Assembly: GCA_014946745.1 (NCBI GenBank)
Contig: JADCRD010000001.1
Span: 248,001 to 312,000, forward strand
Length of the DNA: 64,000 nucleotides
Reading direction: 5' to 3'
Source: Lysobacterales bacterium
GTDB taxonomy: Bacteria > Pseudomonadota > Gammaproteobacteria > Xanthomonadales > Xanthomonadaceae
This document shows, in pieces, positions 17,919-26,748 of the stretch (its first letter is position 1; every line of letters begins with the position of its first letter). A model generated the notes under the pieces. The model had not been told where the DNA came from. It did not search any database and saw nothing but the letters and a program-made list of their open reading frames with translations. Made by a program: the position numbers and the translations under genes.

Positions 17919-17946
17919 GGTCGAAGCAGCGGGCGCGCTTTCGACA
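17919..17946 (-). promoter_or_regulatory. ECF42-type promoter for the YCII/sigma operon
   Basis: On the minus strand: TGTCGA (17946-17941), 17 bp, CGACC (17923-17919). The first ATG is 43 bp further on. TGTCGA at -35 with a CGA-type -10 is the element reported for ECF42 targets. The same layout with identical spacing occurs at 19334-19361, and the spacer ends GCTGCTT in both. Confidence 0.75.
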
Positions 17947-18196
17947 GCGTCGACTCGCCTTGGGACGCGCTGACGATCCCACCGCCTGCCCTTGAGTCGG
18001 CGCGATCGCCGCTGGTGCAGTGGCTCGCAGCGAAGGCGTGGGCGCCACGCGTTCTGCGGGCGGCTGAGGTCGCCGTATCGCATCGCCCGAAGCGCCCGGG
18101 TTTCGCGACGCAACGGGCAGTCTGAGGCTGCGAGTCGCGCGGTTGCGGACTGGCTGTGGCCAAGCTCGGCGTGGGCGAAGCGGAACTCTCCCTTGC
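17947..18196. other. Intergenic region, no gene seen
   Basis: Between the ECF-type promoter and the stop of the YdeI-family gene I find no convincing open frame. The overlapping frames here are GC-rich shadows without motif support, and no strong terminator is visible. The full gene-free stretch runs 17877-18196. Confidence 0.5.
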
Positions 18197-18817
18197 TCAG
18201 CGCTCAGTCGCGCCCTTGCCGGACAGGATCCGGTCGCGAAATTTCGCGATTCGAGCCATTCGGGTGGATGCGGCTTTGGCGCCCCTCAAGTGGATGACGT
18301 AGCTGTTGCGCCGCCCTGGCGTCAGTCGGTGAAAGGCCTCCGCAAGTTCTGGATCGACGGCCATCGCGGCGACGAGTTCTTCCGGAAGTTCGAGTTCATG
18401 CGTCGCCGTCGGCGGGCGCAGGCCGGCGGCCGCATAGCCCATCGCTTCGGCCAGGTAGGCGCGGATGACCGGCTCCAGCCGAACCACGTCCGCGGGGTCC
18501 CTGAAGCGGATCATGTCGGGATGACGCGTGTTCGGCCCCTGCGCTTCGAGGATGCGTTCCGGGTCCGTCATCAGGGCGGCATCGAAAAACGACAGGCGGA
18601 AGTCCGCCCGCAGGGCGCCGATGATCGCGACGTTGCGGCCGCCATGCATGTAGCACGGGTGGCCCCATTTCACGGTTTCCTGCAGCCCGGCCTCCCTGCA
18701 GATCTGGCGCAGGGTAGCGAGTCCCTCCCGCCAGATGCGGGTCGAGCAGTCCGGGGTCGCGAAGCGCTCACAGCGCCCGCAGCCCAGCGAGAAGTAGTCC
18801 TCGATCGCAGTGATCAC
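18197..18817 (-). CDS. YdeI/OmpD-associated family protein (DUF1801 plus YdeI tail)
   Basis: 206 residues. The N-terminal DUF1801 domain contains LQETVKWGHPCYMHGGRNVA. The C-terminal YdeI region contains PEELVAAMAVDPELAEAFHR and LTPGRRNSYVIHLRGAK, with the trailing basic helix typical of the family. It begins with GTG at 18817, overlapping the stop of the DUF1428 gene (GTGA), so the two are translationally coupled. In other bacteria YdeI proteins are linked to stress and peptide resistance; the precise activity is unknown. Probably under the same sigma factor. Confidence 0.85.
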   Translation of the reverse strand: MITAIEDYFSLGCGRCERFATPDCSTRIWREGLATLRQICREAGLQETVKWGHPCYMHGGRNVAIIGALRADFRLSFFDAALMTDPERILEAQGPNTRHPDMIRFRDPADVVRLEPVIRAYLAEAMGYAAAGLRPPTATHELELPEELVAAMAVDPELAEAFHRLTPGRRNSYVIHLRGAKAASTRMARIAKFRDRILSGKGATER

Positions 18818-19182
18818 CCGGGGCCCTCCGCCTCGAAGATGACATCGAAGCTCCCGTAGAGCATGCGCTTGCCGTCGAAGGGCATGTTCTCGTTGAACAA
18901 CTCCGACCAGCGCGGGTCGGTGTCCATGGAGGCGGCCCATGCGTCGCGGGTCGCCCTGTCGGGCCATTCGATCCAGGAAAAGACGACCGTCTCCTCGTCC
19001 CGCTTCTGCACGGCCATCGGAAATGAGGTGAGCTCGCCGTCCGGAACCTGATCGCCCCAGCACTCGCGAAAACTGATCGCCCCGTAGTCACGGAACAGTG
19101 GCCATGTCGCGCGGGCGAAGGCGATGTACTCGTCCTTGCGGGCGCTTGGCACGGGGGTCACGAAACCATCGATGTAGCGCAT
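18814..19182 (-). CDS. DUF1428 family protein, second copy
   Basis: 122 residues, same length as the paralog at 16304-16672 and sharing RYIDGFVTPVPSARKDEY, EETVVFSWIEWPDRATRD and MPFDGKRMLYGSFDVIF. ATG at 19182. First gene of a two-gene operon with the YdeI-family protein. A TGTCGA-N17-CGACC element lies about 150 bp upstream, tying it to the neighbouring sigma factor. Confidence 0.85.
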   Translation of the reverse strand: MRYIDGFVTPVPSARKDEYIAFARATWPLFRDYGAISFRECWGDQVPDGELTSFPMAVQKRDEETVVFSWIEWPDRATRDAWAASMDTDPRWSELFNENMPFDGKRMLYGSFDVIFEAEGPG

Positions 19183-19333
19183 GCGCGTCGTCCTCTTTTG
19201 GTGTCGAACGCTGCTGGTACGGCCGCGCCGTCGATTGCAGCTCTGCCGGCAGGGTGAGGTCGCTGGCGCTTCCGACGAGGTGCGTCCGACGTGGTGTGCC
19301 AACGCGTGCGTCTTCAGCCCTGCCTCAAGATTG

Positions 19334-19361
19334 GGTCGAAGCAGCGGGTAGGGTTTCGACA
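19334..19361 (-). promoter_or_regulatory. ECF42-type promoter for the DUF1428-YdeI operon
   Basis: On the minus strand: TGTCGA (19361-19356), 17 bp, CGACC (19338-19334), with the spacer ending GCTGCTT exactly as at 17919-17946. The leader to the DUF1428 ATG is about 150 nt. No other function for the rest of the 19183-19503 interval is apparent; it also holds the upstream region of the divergent lipoprotein gene. Confidence 0.75.
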
Positions 19362-19503
19362 GCGTGCTCGCATCTGGTGGCGGACAGGGCATTCAGTGCC
19401 AGGTGTTCCGTCTGCCCAACGCAGGCACCTGCGCAGACAAAGGCCGTTCATCGCCCAGTCGATAGGCTGCGCCGACCGGACACCGGCCATCGAAGGATCG
19501 ACC

Positions 19504-20295
19504 ATGCTGCGAACGCTCTTGAGCTGTCTGCTGCTGATCGCCCTCGCAGGGTGCGCGAAGAAGGAGGCCGTCGAGCCAGGTCCGGCGGCGGTGCAGGGCA
19601 CGGTCAATGCCGAGGGGCTGCTGGCCTACGAACACAGCGTGTCGATCGAGCTGCCAGCGGACGCGCTGTCGGCGCGCATGGCGGCGCTGCGCACCGCCTG
19701 TACGCAGGGCGTGCACGGCCGCTGCAGCCTGTTGGAGTACACCGAGAATGCCGGTGCGTACGCCAGCGGGCGGATGCAGATGAGACTGGTGCCGGAAGCG
19801 GTCGAGCCGATGCTGGCCGGTGCCGCGGATGGCGGTCAGTCCACGCGGCGCAGCACGCGCGCAGAGGATCTATCGGTGGCGGTGGCCGACAACGCCCGCG
19901 AGCGCGATCGCTTGAGCCTGCAGCAGCAGCGGCTGGACGCGCTGGCGTCGCGCACGGATCTGTCGGTGGCCGAACATCTGCAGCTGGCGCGCGAGCTGTC
20001 GGCGCTGGAGGCCGAACGGCTGTCGGCTGAGCGCATCGCCGCGCAGCAGACGCTGCGTCTGGAAACCAATCTGCTCACGCTGGAGTTTCAGGCCGCCACG
20101 CCAAGCGCTTCGCGTTGGTCAGCGCTGGGCGAAGCGCTGTCGGAATCGCTGGACAACTTCGTCGATGGCCTGATCGAAGCGATCGAGGTGATCGCATACG
20201 CCCTGCCCTTTGTGCTGCTGGCTTTCCCGCTGGCCCTGCTGTGGTGGGCGCTGTGGCGGCTGGCGACGCGGGGGCTGCGGCGTGACAGGGGGTGA
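19504..20295 (+). CDS. DUF4349-family lipoprotein
   Basis: 263 residues. Lipoprotein signal peptide with lipobox LAGC (MLRTLLSCLLLIALAGCAKK). A beta/alpha domain is followed by a long coiled-coil-like segment (about residues 120-190, rich in Leu/Arg/Glu: LSVAEHLQLARELSALEAER) and a C-terminal membrane helix (VIAYALPFVLLAFPLALLWW). This order (lipid anchor, domain, coiled coil, one TM) fits DUF4349. Its place would be the cell envelope; function unknown. ATG at 19504 is chosen because it begins the signal peptide. Confidence 0.8.
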   Translation: MLRTLLSCLLLIALAGCAKKEAVEPGPAAVQGTVNAEGLLAYEHSVSIELPADALSARMAALRTACTQGVHGRCSLLEYTENAGAYASGRMQMRLVPEAVEPMLAGAADGGQSTRRSTRAEDLSVAVADNARERDRLSLQQQRLDALASRTDLSVAEHLQLARELSALEAERLSAERIAAQQTLRLETNLLTLEFQAATPSASRWSALGEALSESLDNFVDGLIEAIEVIAYALPFVLLAFPLALLWWALWRLATRGLRRDRG

Positions 20296-20347
20296 GCGCG
20301 CAGGCAGGCCGAAGGCAGAGAAAGGCGCCTGCCGTCGCTTCGAGGCC

Positions 20348-20433
20348 ATGGTGGGCCAGGGCCCACCCTACAGCCGCAGACCTTGTGGTGTGGCCGCAGG
20401 TGTCGCTGCATAGGGTGGGCCCTGGCCCCCATG
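20348..20433. repeat. Facing pair of GGTGGGCC/GGCCCACC palindromes
   Basis: Two copies of the GGTGGGCC subfamily, at 20348-20370 (GGTGGGCCAGGGCCCACCC) and 20409-20433 (TAGGGTGGGCCCTGGCCCCC), lie in opposite orientation between the DUF4349 gene and the TonB receptor 3' end. They can pair with each other or fold singly, and sit at the convergent ends of both genes. Further single copies occur at 26621-26644 and 30804-30829. Confidence 0.8.
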
Positions 20434-20565
20434 AGCGCGATGCTGGCCTCGTCCCTCCTGCGCCGGAGGGCTCGGCCCCGAAAATGAGGCTCCGGGAACA
20501 CGTCCCGGAAGCGAGACGCGCGGCGCGTCGCGCAGGCCAGCGCCCGCGCGACGCGCTGCTGCCGA

Positions 20566-22779
20566 TCAGAACGTGGTGGTGAACTCGATGCCCCACACCC
20601 GCGGCTCGTTGACGAAGCCGGTCAGGTTGTTGAAGTCGATGCCGCCCACAGCGACCAGCTTGTCGGTGATGTTGCGGCCGAACAGAGCGAGCTCGTGCTT
20701 GCCGAAATCCCAGCTGTAGCCCGCGCGCAGGCCGCCTTCCAGCAGGGCCTTGCCGCGGAACTCGGCGGCCTCGTAGAGAAAGAAGTTGATCTCGCTGCGG
20801 TAGGCCCAGTCGGTGTAGACGAAGATCTCGTCGTCGCCCACCGGGATGCTGTAGCGCGCGGTCACGTTGGCCACGTTCTTCGGCGCCTGCGGCAGCGGGT
20901 TGCCGTAGATCGAGACCGTGCCTGTGGCGGCACCCGCCGGGTCGAGCACGGTGCAGCCGCCGCCGCAGGGCGCGATGGCCAGCCCGCGGTCGCGGATCTC
21001 GGTCTTGTTGTGGCTGTAGCCGAAGGTCAGCAGCAGGTCGTCGGTGACGTAGGCATCGAGATCGACTTCGATGCCGCGGCCGATCGACTTGTCGGCGTTG
21101 ATCAGGGTGTTGAAGTTGGTGGTGCCACCGACAGCGGTGAGCTGCTGGTCCTTCACTTCGTACGCGAAGGCGGCGATGTTGAAGCGGGCGCGGCCGTCCC
21201 ACAGGCTCGACTTGAAGCCCAGCTCGACCGAGTCGACGGTCTCCGAATCGGCCACCGAGACCGAGTCGCCGAACAGCAGGCGACCCTGGATGCTGGGCGC
21301 GCGGAAGCCGCGGGCGTAGCGGGCATAGACCGTGCGGTCGGCATCGACGAACCAGCTTGCCGACAGATCGCCGGAGACATTGCTGTCGCTCGGATTGGCG
21401 GTCAGCACGCCGGTGGCGCCGCCGCCGATCGGGCTGACCCGGCGCTGCGCGCTGAAGTCCTTCTCGTCGCGGGTGAAGCGCAGGCCGCCGGCCAGGCGGA
21501 AGCTCTCGTTCAAGTCGTACTCGCCCGAGGTGAACAGGGCATAGGCCTTGTTGCGCTGCTCCTGCACGGCGTAGCCGTTCTGCTGGCCGCTGAAGGTGTT
21601 GAAGTTGAAGCTCTCGATGGTGATGTCTTCATCGAACAGGAACAGACCCGCCTGCCAGTCGAAGGCGCCCCATTCGTTCGAGGCCAGTCGGAATTCCTGG
21701 GTGATCTGGCGGTGCTCGGGCAGGCCGTCGGCGCTCTGCGCGTCAAAGGGAATGAAGCCGGGGCCGAAGGGCGGTGCGAAGCTGGCGCCGAAACCGCCGT
21801 CGATGTCGCCGCGCGAGTAGCTGTCGACGGTCTCGTAGCCGGTCACCGAGAACAACGTCACGCGCCCAAGGTCGAAGGACAGGCGCGCACTGCCGCCCAG
21901 GTTGCGCAGGGTGCTGCGGTTGTCGCCGTCGATGGCGATGAAGCCGCGGCGGAAGTTGTCGACCAGATCGTTGGTGCCGGGCTTGAAGATGTTGGCGCGG
22001 AACAGGCGCGCGGTGCCGTCCAGATCGCGCAGGTGCACGTTGAACAGGGCGCGGCTGCTGTCGCTGGGCTCGTACAGGAACTGGGCGCGGCCGGCGAACT
22101 CGCGGTAGCCCTCGTACTGGTCGCTGCGCCCCGTGGCCAGGTTGTCGACCCAGTCGCCGCGGCGCTGGTACAGGCCGGAGACGCGCGTCGACCAGTCCTC
22201 GCCAAGGCCACCGCCGATCGCCCCTTCCGCATTCAGCGTGTCGAAGCGGCCGTAGGCGAACTGGCCGTAGCCGCTGCGCTCTTGCGAGGGCTGCACGGAT
22301 TCGAACTTGAGCACGCCGGCCGGCGTGTTGCGGCCAAACAGGCTGCCCTGCGGGCCGCGCAGCAGCTCGACGCGATCGAGGTCGAACACCGGGAAGCCTT
22401 TCAGCAGCGGGTTCTCGAGCACGACTTCGTCATAGATCAGCGACACCGGCTGCGAGGCATTGAGATCGAAGTCGCCGTTGCCCAGTCCGCGGATGTAGAA
22501 GCGCGGAAAGGCGCGGCCGAAGCTCGATTCGATGTTGAGGCTGGGCAGGCGCCCGGCGAGGAAGCGGATGTCTTCGCCGCCCGAGCCCAGGATGTCGAGC
22601 TTCTCGGCGCTGACCGTGGTGATCGCCAGCGGGATCTTCTGCGGGTCTTCGGCGCGACGCTGGGCGGTGACGGTAATCGCATCGAGCTGCGAAGGCGTGG
22701 CGGTTTCGTCCTGCGCGAGAGCGGGCAGGGCGGCGACCAGCGCCAGGGCCAGGGTGGCCGGACGGTAGCAACGCGGCAT
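20566..22779 (-). CDS. TonB-dependent outer-membrane receptor
   Basis: 737 residues. Signal peptide at the N-terminus (ATG 22779), a short TonB-box-like LDAITVTAQRR, then a plug domain with VELLRGPQGSLFGRNTPAGV near residue 140 and a 22-strand-type barrel ending in the C-terminal aromatic GIEFTTTF. It lacks an N-terminal signalling (STN) extension. The plug and barrel resemble the broad FecA/CirA-type group often annotated as iron-complex receptors; the substrate cannot be read from sequence and no synthesis or regulatory gene is adjacent. Divergent from the alpha/beta hydrolase gene. Confidence 0.92.
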   Translation of the reverse strand: MPRCYRPATLALALVAALPALAQDETATPSQLDAITVTAQRRAEDPQKIPLAITTVSAEKLDILGSGGEDIRFLAGRLPSLNIESSFGRAFPRFYIRGLGNGDFDLNASQPVSLIYDEVVLENPLLKGFPVFDLDRVELLRGPQGSLFGRNTPAGVLKFESVQPSQERSGYGQFAYGRFDTLNAEGAIGGGLGEDWSTRVSGLYQRRGDWVDNLATGRSDQYEGYREFAGRAQFLYEPSDSSRALFNVHLRDLDGTARLFRANIFKPGTNDLVDNFRRGFIAIDGDNRSTLRNLGGSARLSFDLGRVTLFSVTGYETVDSYSRGDIDGGFGASFAPPFGPGFIPFDAQSADGLPEHRQITQEFRLASNEWGAFDWQAGLFLFDEDITIESFNFNTFSGQQNGYAVQEQRNKAYALFTSGEYDLNESFRLAGGLRFTRDEKDFSAQRRVSPIGGGATGVLTANPSDSNVSGDLSASWFVDADRTVYARYARGFRAPSIQGRLLFGDSVSVADSETVDSVELGFKSSLWDGRARFNIAAFAYEVKDQQLTAVGGTTNFNTLINADKSIGRGIEVDLDAYVTDDLLLTFGYSHNKTEIRDRGLAIAPCGGGCTVLDPAGAATGTVSIYGNPLPQAPKNVANVTARYSIPVGDDEIFVYTDWAYRSEINFFLYEAAEFRGKALLEGGLRAGYSWDFGKHELALFGRNITDKLVAVGGIDFNNLTGFVNEPRVWGIEFTTTF

Positions 22780-23240
22780 GTCGGTGTCCTCGGGGAAGCG
22801 AGTCGGGGTCGGGGGCCCTCTGCGGGGCCCGCGCATGCTGCAGCCGCACATGGGCGGCGCGCAAGCGACGCGAGGGCGCCAGACGCGGCTGCACGGTCGC
22901 AAGCGGCGCGCGCGCAGGCCTTAAGGCAACGCCGAAGAATTCAACGTTGCCGCGCGCCATGGAGGGCGCGCCCGCGGATCCAGCACGCCCGTGCTTGATC
23001 CAGCGCAAGCCAGTCCGGACATGTGCCGGACTCGCGACCACGGATCAAGGCCAGGAGGGACTTGATCCGTGTTGCCTCAACTCGTGCGCGCGCTCTCGCT
23101 CGCGATAGCGAGGGCCTCCTGGGACAGCGTCGCGGAGATGTCTGGGGTTTCTCGCGCGCTCGGGGCACAGACCGCGCGACGGCCATGCGGCATCATGCGG
23201 GTTCTGCCGCACGCCTGTGCGGCCTCTCGGTCGAACTCTC
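22780..23240. other. Divergent intergenic region with two hairpins
   Basis: Upstream region shared by the TonB receptor (minus) and the hydrolase (plus). It contains a 7-bp stem AGTCCGG/CCGGACT (23012-23032) and a perfect 11-bp stem CACGGATCAAG/CTTGATCCGTG with an 11-nt loop (23039-23071). The octamer CTTGATCC occurs at about 22994 and 23061. These may be operators or RNA leader structures; no gene is seen. Confidence 0.5.
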
Positions 23241-24161
23241 ATGACTGTGTCGACCTCGATGACGGCACGCCTCGCGCCGCCTCCTTTGCACTGTCGGAGC
23301 TTCGGTGATCCCGCCGCTGAGCCGGTGCTGCTGGTGCACGGCATGGGCTCGACGGGCGCGGACTGGGCGTTCCAGATCGAGCCCTTAGCCGCCCGGTTTC
23401 GCGTGCTGGTGCCGGATCTACCGGGGGCCGGCGCGAGCCCGATGCCCGCGCGCCACGCGATCGCGGACTACGCCGCGCAGCTGATCGCCCTGCTGGATGC
23501 CCTCGCGATTGAACGCACCCACTGCGTGGGCTTTTCGATGGGCGGTGCGGTGGGGCTGGAGCTGGCTCTGCAGGCGCCGGCGCGTGTCCTCCGTCTGGCG
23601 ACGATCAACAGCCTGCCGAGCTATCGTCCAGACACACTGCGCAAACGCCTTGAGCTGCACGGACAGCTCAATCTCGTGCGCCTGCTGGGTCTGCGTCGAA
23701 GCGCCGTGCTGGTGGCGCGTCGGCTGTTTCCGCACCCGCACCAGCAGGCGATGCGCGAGCGCGTGCAGGTGGTGCTGGCGGCGTATCCCAAGCCGGTGTA
23801 CCTCGGCCAGGCGCATGCGCTCGCGGGCTGGTGCGCGCGCGCGCGACTGTCGGGTTTCGCGACGCCGATGCTGATGCTGGCCGCCGAGCATGACTACACG
23901 CCGCTGGCCGAGAAACAGGCTTGGGCCCAGCGGCTCGGTGCCGAGCTGCGGGTGGTGCGCGGCTCACGCCACGGCACGCCCTTCGATGCGATCACCGCCA
24001 CCAACAGCGCATTGCTGCACTTTCTGTTGGGCGATGCAGTACCCGAACAGTTGGCGCTGGATGCCCCCGAGCATGCGCCGACCGCGCCGCCCGAGGTGCT
24101 GGCCGCGCTCGAGAGCGTCTCAGCTCCGCGCTGCGGGCCGGGTGTTCTGCAAGACACCTGA
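23241..24161 (+). CDS. Alpha/beta-fold hydrolase
   Basis: 306 residues. Oxyanion segment LLVHGMGSTG near residue 31, nucleophile elbow GFSMGG with Ser 99, likely acid Asp 218 (AAEHDYTPL) and His 244 (GSRHGTPF) form a complete triad. No signal peptide, so cytoplasmic. ATG at 23241 is the best start; another Met seven codons on is possible. The C-terminal ~40 residues (Ala/Pro/Glu-rich) extend past the fold. Substrate unknown: esterase, lactonase or thioesterase are all possible. Confidence 0.85.
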   Translation: MTVSTSMTARLAPPPLHCRSFGDPAAEPVLLVHGMGSTGADWAFQIEPLAARFRVLVPDLPGAGASPMPARHAIADYAAQLIALLDALAIERTHCVGFSMGGAVGLELALQAPARVLRLATINSLPSYRPDTLRKRLELHGQLNLVRLLGLRRSAVLVARRLFPHPHQQAMRERVQVVLAAYPKPVYLGQAHALAGWCARARLSGFATPMLMLAAEHDYTPLAEKQAWAQRLGAELRVVRGSRHGTPFDAITATNSALLHFLLGDAVPEQLALDAPEHAPTAPPEVLAALESVSAPRCGPGVLQDT

Positions 24162-24409
24162 GGTCGGGCGCCTGCGTGCTCTGCAGGCAGGCGACCGCGA
24201 GCAGCGCGTCGAGTCAAGGCCCGTGTGGCGCACACGCTCGCGCCTGCATACAGCCGGACATCGCGCGGCTGGAGTCGAGGGCATCGGCGATGGGCGCCGC
24301 TTGCGAGGCAGGCTTTGGCTGCGCTCTGGTCCGCAGGGAATACCGCGAACCCCATGCGGGCGGGGCTTGAGTTCACGCCACCGCGTCACCGCGCGTCGAG
24401 GTACTGCCG

Positions 24410-24496
24410 TGGTGCCGAAGGGGGGACTCGAACCCCCACTCTGTCGCCAGAAACGGATTTTGAGTCCGCCGCGTCTACCGATTCCGCCACTTCGGC
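24410..24496 (-). tRNA. tRNA-Leu, anticodon CAA
   Basis: 87 nt on the minus strand. Acceptor GCCGAAG pairs with CTTCGGC, the D-arm region reads GGCGGAATCGGTAGACGC, the anticodon stem GCGGA/TCCGT encloses loop CTCAAAA (anticodon CAA), there is a long variable arm as expected for Leu, the T-arm is GGGGGTTCGAGTCCCCC, and CCA is encoded. It reads UUG codons, which are rare in this GC-rich genome. Confidence 0.95.
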
Positions 24497-24550
24497 CCGA
24501 AGTGCACTGGGCAGGCGACCAAATGTTCAGCGCCTGCCAAGCGGCCGCGA

Positions 24551-24556
24551 AGTATA
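24551..24556 (-). promoter_or_regulatory. Probable -10 box of the tRNA-Leu promoter
   Basis: TATACT on the minus strand lies 55 bp upstream of the tRNA 5' end in an otherwise very GC-rich stretch. No good TTGACA-like -35 box is seen at the expected distance. The remaining interval up to gspL (24557-24882) shows no gene. Confidence 0.4.
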
Positions 24557-24882
24557 GCAGCGCCGCCGGCGAGCTTGGCGAGGTTCGTCTGCCTGTCTTG
24601 GCCGCGAGGCAGCCGACGCGCACCCGGGGACCCAGGTCGCTGGAGGTGTCGGCCCGCCCGTGCCGTCAGGCTGCTGGCCCAGCCGTTTTCGTTCGCGCTC
24701 TCGGTGATGTGGCCGGCGGCTGAGCCTGCAGGGCTTGCCGCGCCGCGGGGTTCGCAGCGCGGCCAGTGTCAAGCCCACTCCCGCAACGCCGGGCGCCGGC
24801 TTCGCGGGTTGCTAGAATTCGCGGGGCTCCGGCGGCCGCCGGCTGCTACAGTCCGCGGCTGCCTTCTTTGACGTCCTGGTCC

Positions 24883-26046
24883 ATGCCCGAGCGCGTGCTG
24901 CTTCAACTTGATTCGCAGGGCGAGCCGCGCTGGCTGGATCTGGCGCGGCCCGACGCTGTTGAGCGCTCGGGATGGCCGCCGGCGGGCCGCGAAGTCGTGC
25001 TGCTGCTGCCCGTGGACTCGGTGCTGCTGACCCGCGCGCCGCGGGTGGCTCGCAGCGAGGGCCTGCTGCGTCAGGCGCTTCCCTTCGCGGTGGAGGATCG
25101 ACTGGCCGCGCCGGTCGAGCAGCTGCATATCGCGTTCAGCGGCGCGGGCGATCCCATCGATCTCGCGGTGATCGATGCCGAGCGTCTGCGCGCCGCCGTG
25201 GCCGCGCTCGAATCCCAAGGCTTGAGCGCGGTGGCTGCCTACAGCGAGGGCAGTCTGCTGCCCGCGGTCGAGCCCGGCCAGGGTCTGGTGGTGCTGGCCG
25301 GCGAGCGCGCCCTGCTGCGCGACGCCGAAGCAGGCGTGCTCAGCGAACGCTTGGCGCTGCTGCCGCAGCTGCTGCCGCTCTTCGATCAAGCCAACCGGCC
25401 GGCTTCATGGGCCGTGCTCCGCTGCGGCGAAGCGCCGCTGGACGGATTGCCCCCTGCGCTGGCGCTGCGGGCGCAGTCGGTGCCTTCCCTGCTGGCGCTG
25501 CTGGCGGCGCAGCTGGCGAGCTGCACGGGTCCGAATCTGCTGCAGGGCGCGTTCGCGCCGCGCCTGCGCGGCGACGCGCTGCCCTGGCTGAAGCGCGCCG
25601 CGGCGGTGGCGGGGCTGGCCGTGCTGCTGGCCTTCGCGCAGGCCGCGCTTGAGCGTCAGCAGCTCAGCGCCCGCCTTGAATCGCAGCGCGTCGAGATGGC
25701 GGATCTTCTGCGGCAGGCGCTGCCCGGCACCACCACGGTGGTCGATCCGCGCGCCCAGCTGGAGATCGAGTACACCCGGTTGACGCGCGGCGCCGGCGGC
25801 GACGATGGGCTGGCGCTGCTGGCGCGGGTCGCACCCAGCATTGCGGGCAGCAGCCGCTACACGCTGGAGTCGATCGACTACCGCAACGGCGCACTGGACC
25901 TCACCCTGCGTGCGCCCGATGTGGCCACGCTCGACGGGCTGCGCGAGTCGCTCGGCGCCCTCGGCCTGTCTGCCGAGCTGACCTCGGCAACGCCCGGTCA
26001 GGGCGGTGTCGAAGGCCGTATCAGCCTGCGCGGAGGCCGCGCATGA
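24883..26046 (+). CDS. gspL: Type II secretion system protein L
   Basis: 387 residues. N-terminal cytoplasmic actin-like (ASKHA) domain (about 1-235; EVVLLLPVDSVLLTRAPRV, then SEGLLRQALPFAVEDRL), one membrane helix (about 245-263, RAAAVAGLAVLLAFAQAAL), then a periplasmic ferredoxin-like domain. GspL links the GspE ATPase to the inner-membrane platform. ATG 24883 starts the domain directly. The stop overlaps the gspM start (ATGA). No gspC-K or gspD genes lie beside it in this window, unlike in Xanthomonas, where L, M and N follow E-K. Confidence 0.9.
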   Translation: MPERVLLQLDSQGEPRWLDLARPDAVERSGWPPAGREVVLLLPVDSVLLTRAPRVARSEGLLRQALPFAVEDRLAAPVEQLHIAFSGAGDPIDLAVIDAERLRAAVAALESQGLSAVAAYSEGSLLPAVEPGQGLVVLAGERALLRDAEAGVLSERLALLPQLLPLFDQANRPASWAVLRCGEAPLDGLPPALALRAQSVPSLLALLAAQLASCTGPNLLQGAFAPRLRGDALPWLKRAAAVAGLAVLLAFAQAALERQQLSARLESQRVEMADLLRQALPGTTTVVDPRAQLEIEYTRLTRGAGGDDGLALLARVAPSIAGSSRYTLESIDYRNGALDLTLRAPDVATLDGLRESLGALGLSAELTSATPGQGGVEGRISLRGGRA

Positions 26047-26528
26047 AGGCCTGGTGGCTGGGCCTTTCGGATCGCGACCGTCGCGTGCTCAGCATCGGCG
26101 GCGTGCTGGCCGCGCTGCTGCTGCTCTACGCGCTGGTCTGGCTGCCCCTGCAGCGTTCGCGCGAGGCTTTGCGCGTGCAGGCCGCGGCGCAGGACGCCAG
26201 CTACCGCTGGATGCAGGCGGCGGCGCCCGAGGTGCAGCGTCTGCGCGCGGCTGGCGTCGGCGCAACGGCGCAGGATGGGCGTTCGCTGCTGGCGCGAGCC
26301 GACGCCGGCGCGCGCGAGTCCGGCCTCGGCACCAGCCTGCTGCGCGTGGAACCGGTGGCCGAAGGACAGATCCGCATGGTGTTCCAGCAGGTCGGCTTCG
26401 ATGCGCTGATGGCTTGGCTGGAGCCCTTCGCCCGCAGCCAGGGCCTGCGGGTGTCCGAGTTCAACGTGCAGACCACCGGTGCCTCCGGCCAGGTCGACGC
26501 GCGGATCGGGCTGGAGGAGCGGCGGTGA
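26043..26528 (+). CDS. gspM: Type II secretion system protein M
   Basis: 161 residues; a short cytoplasmic start, one membrane helix (about 18-38, VLSIGGVLAALLLLYALVWL), a helical linker and a periplasmic ferredoxin-like fold (VAEGQIRMVFQQVGFDALMA). GspM dimerises with GspL in the inner membrane. Start codon overlaps the gspL stop. Confidence 0.88.
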   Translation: MKAWWLGLSDRDRRVLSIGGVLAALLLLYALVWLPLQRSREALRVQAAAQDASYRWMQAAAPEVQRLRAAGVGATAQDGRSLLARADAGARESGLGTSLLRVEPVAEGQIRMVFQQVGFDALMAWLEPFARSQGLRVSEFNVQTTGASGQVDARIGLEERR

Positions 26529-26620
26529 GACCGGACTCGCCCGGGCATCGAGTACGGATCGCAAACTTCAAGTTCGCGACGTTCAAGCCTGCGGGCCGGA
26601 GCCTTCGGCGAGCGCCGAGC

Positions 26621-26644
26621 GGTGGCGGGCCAGCGCCCACCCTA
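26621..26644. repeat. GGTGGGCC-family palindrome, divergent copy
   Basis: GGTGGCGGGCCAGCGCCCAC followed by CCTA, a diverged member of the GGTGGGCC subfamily, lies in the 220-bp gap between gspM and gspN, about 100 bp after the gspM stop. Confidence 0.65.
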
Positions 26645-26748
26645 GGCAGGACCGCGGATTCGCATTGCGAGCGCGTCGGGCGAATCATCATGAGCGGTGG
26701 CGGCGTCACTGGGCTCCCGCAATCCACATGCATCTCTGAGGGCTGTCG

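Noticed and set aside
24162-24409. Possible integration site of a genomic island next to tRNA-Leu
   Set aside because: No integrase, no repeated tRNA 3' end and conserved chromosomal genes on both sides.
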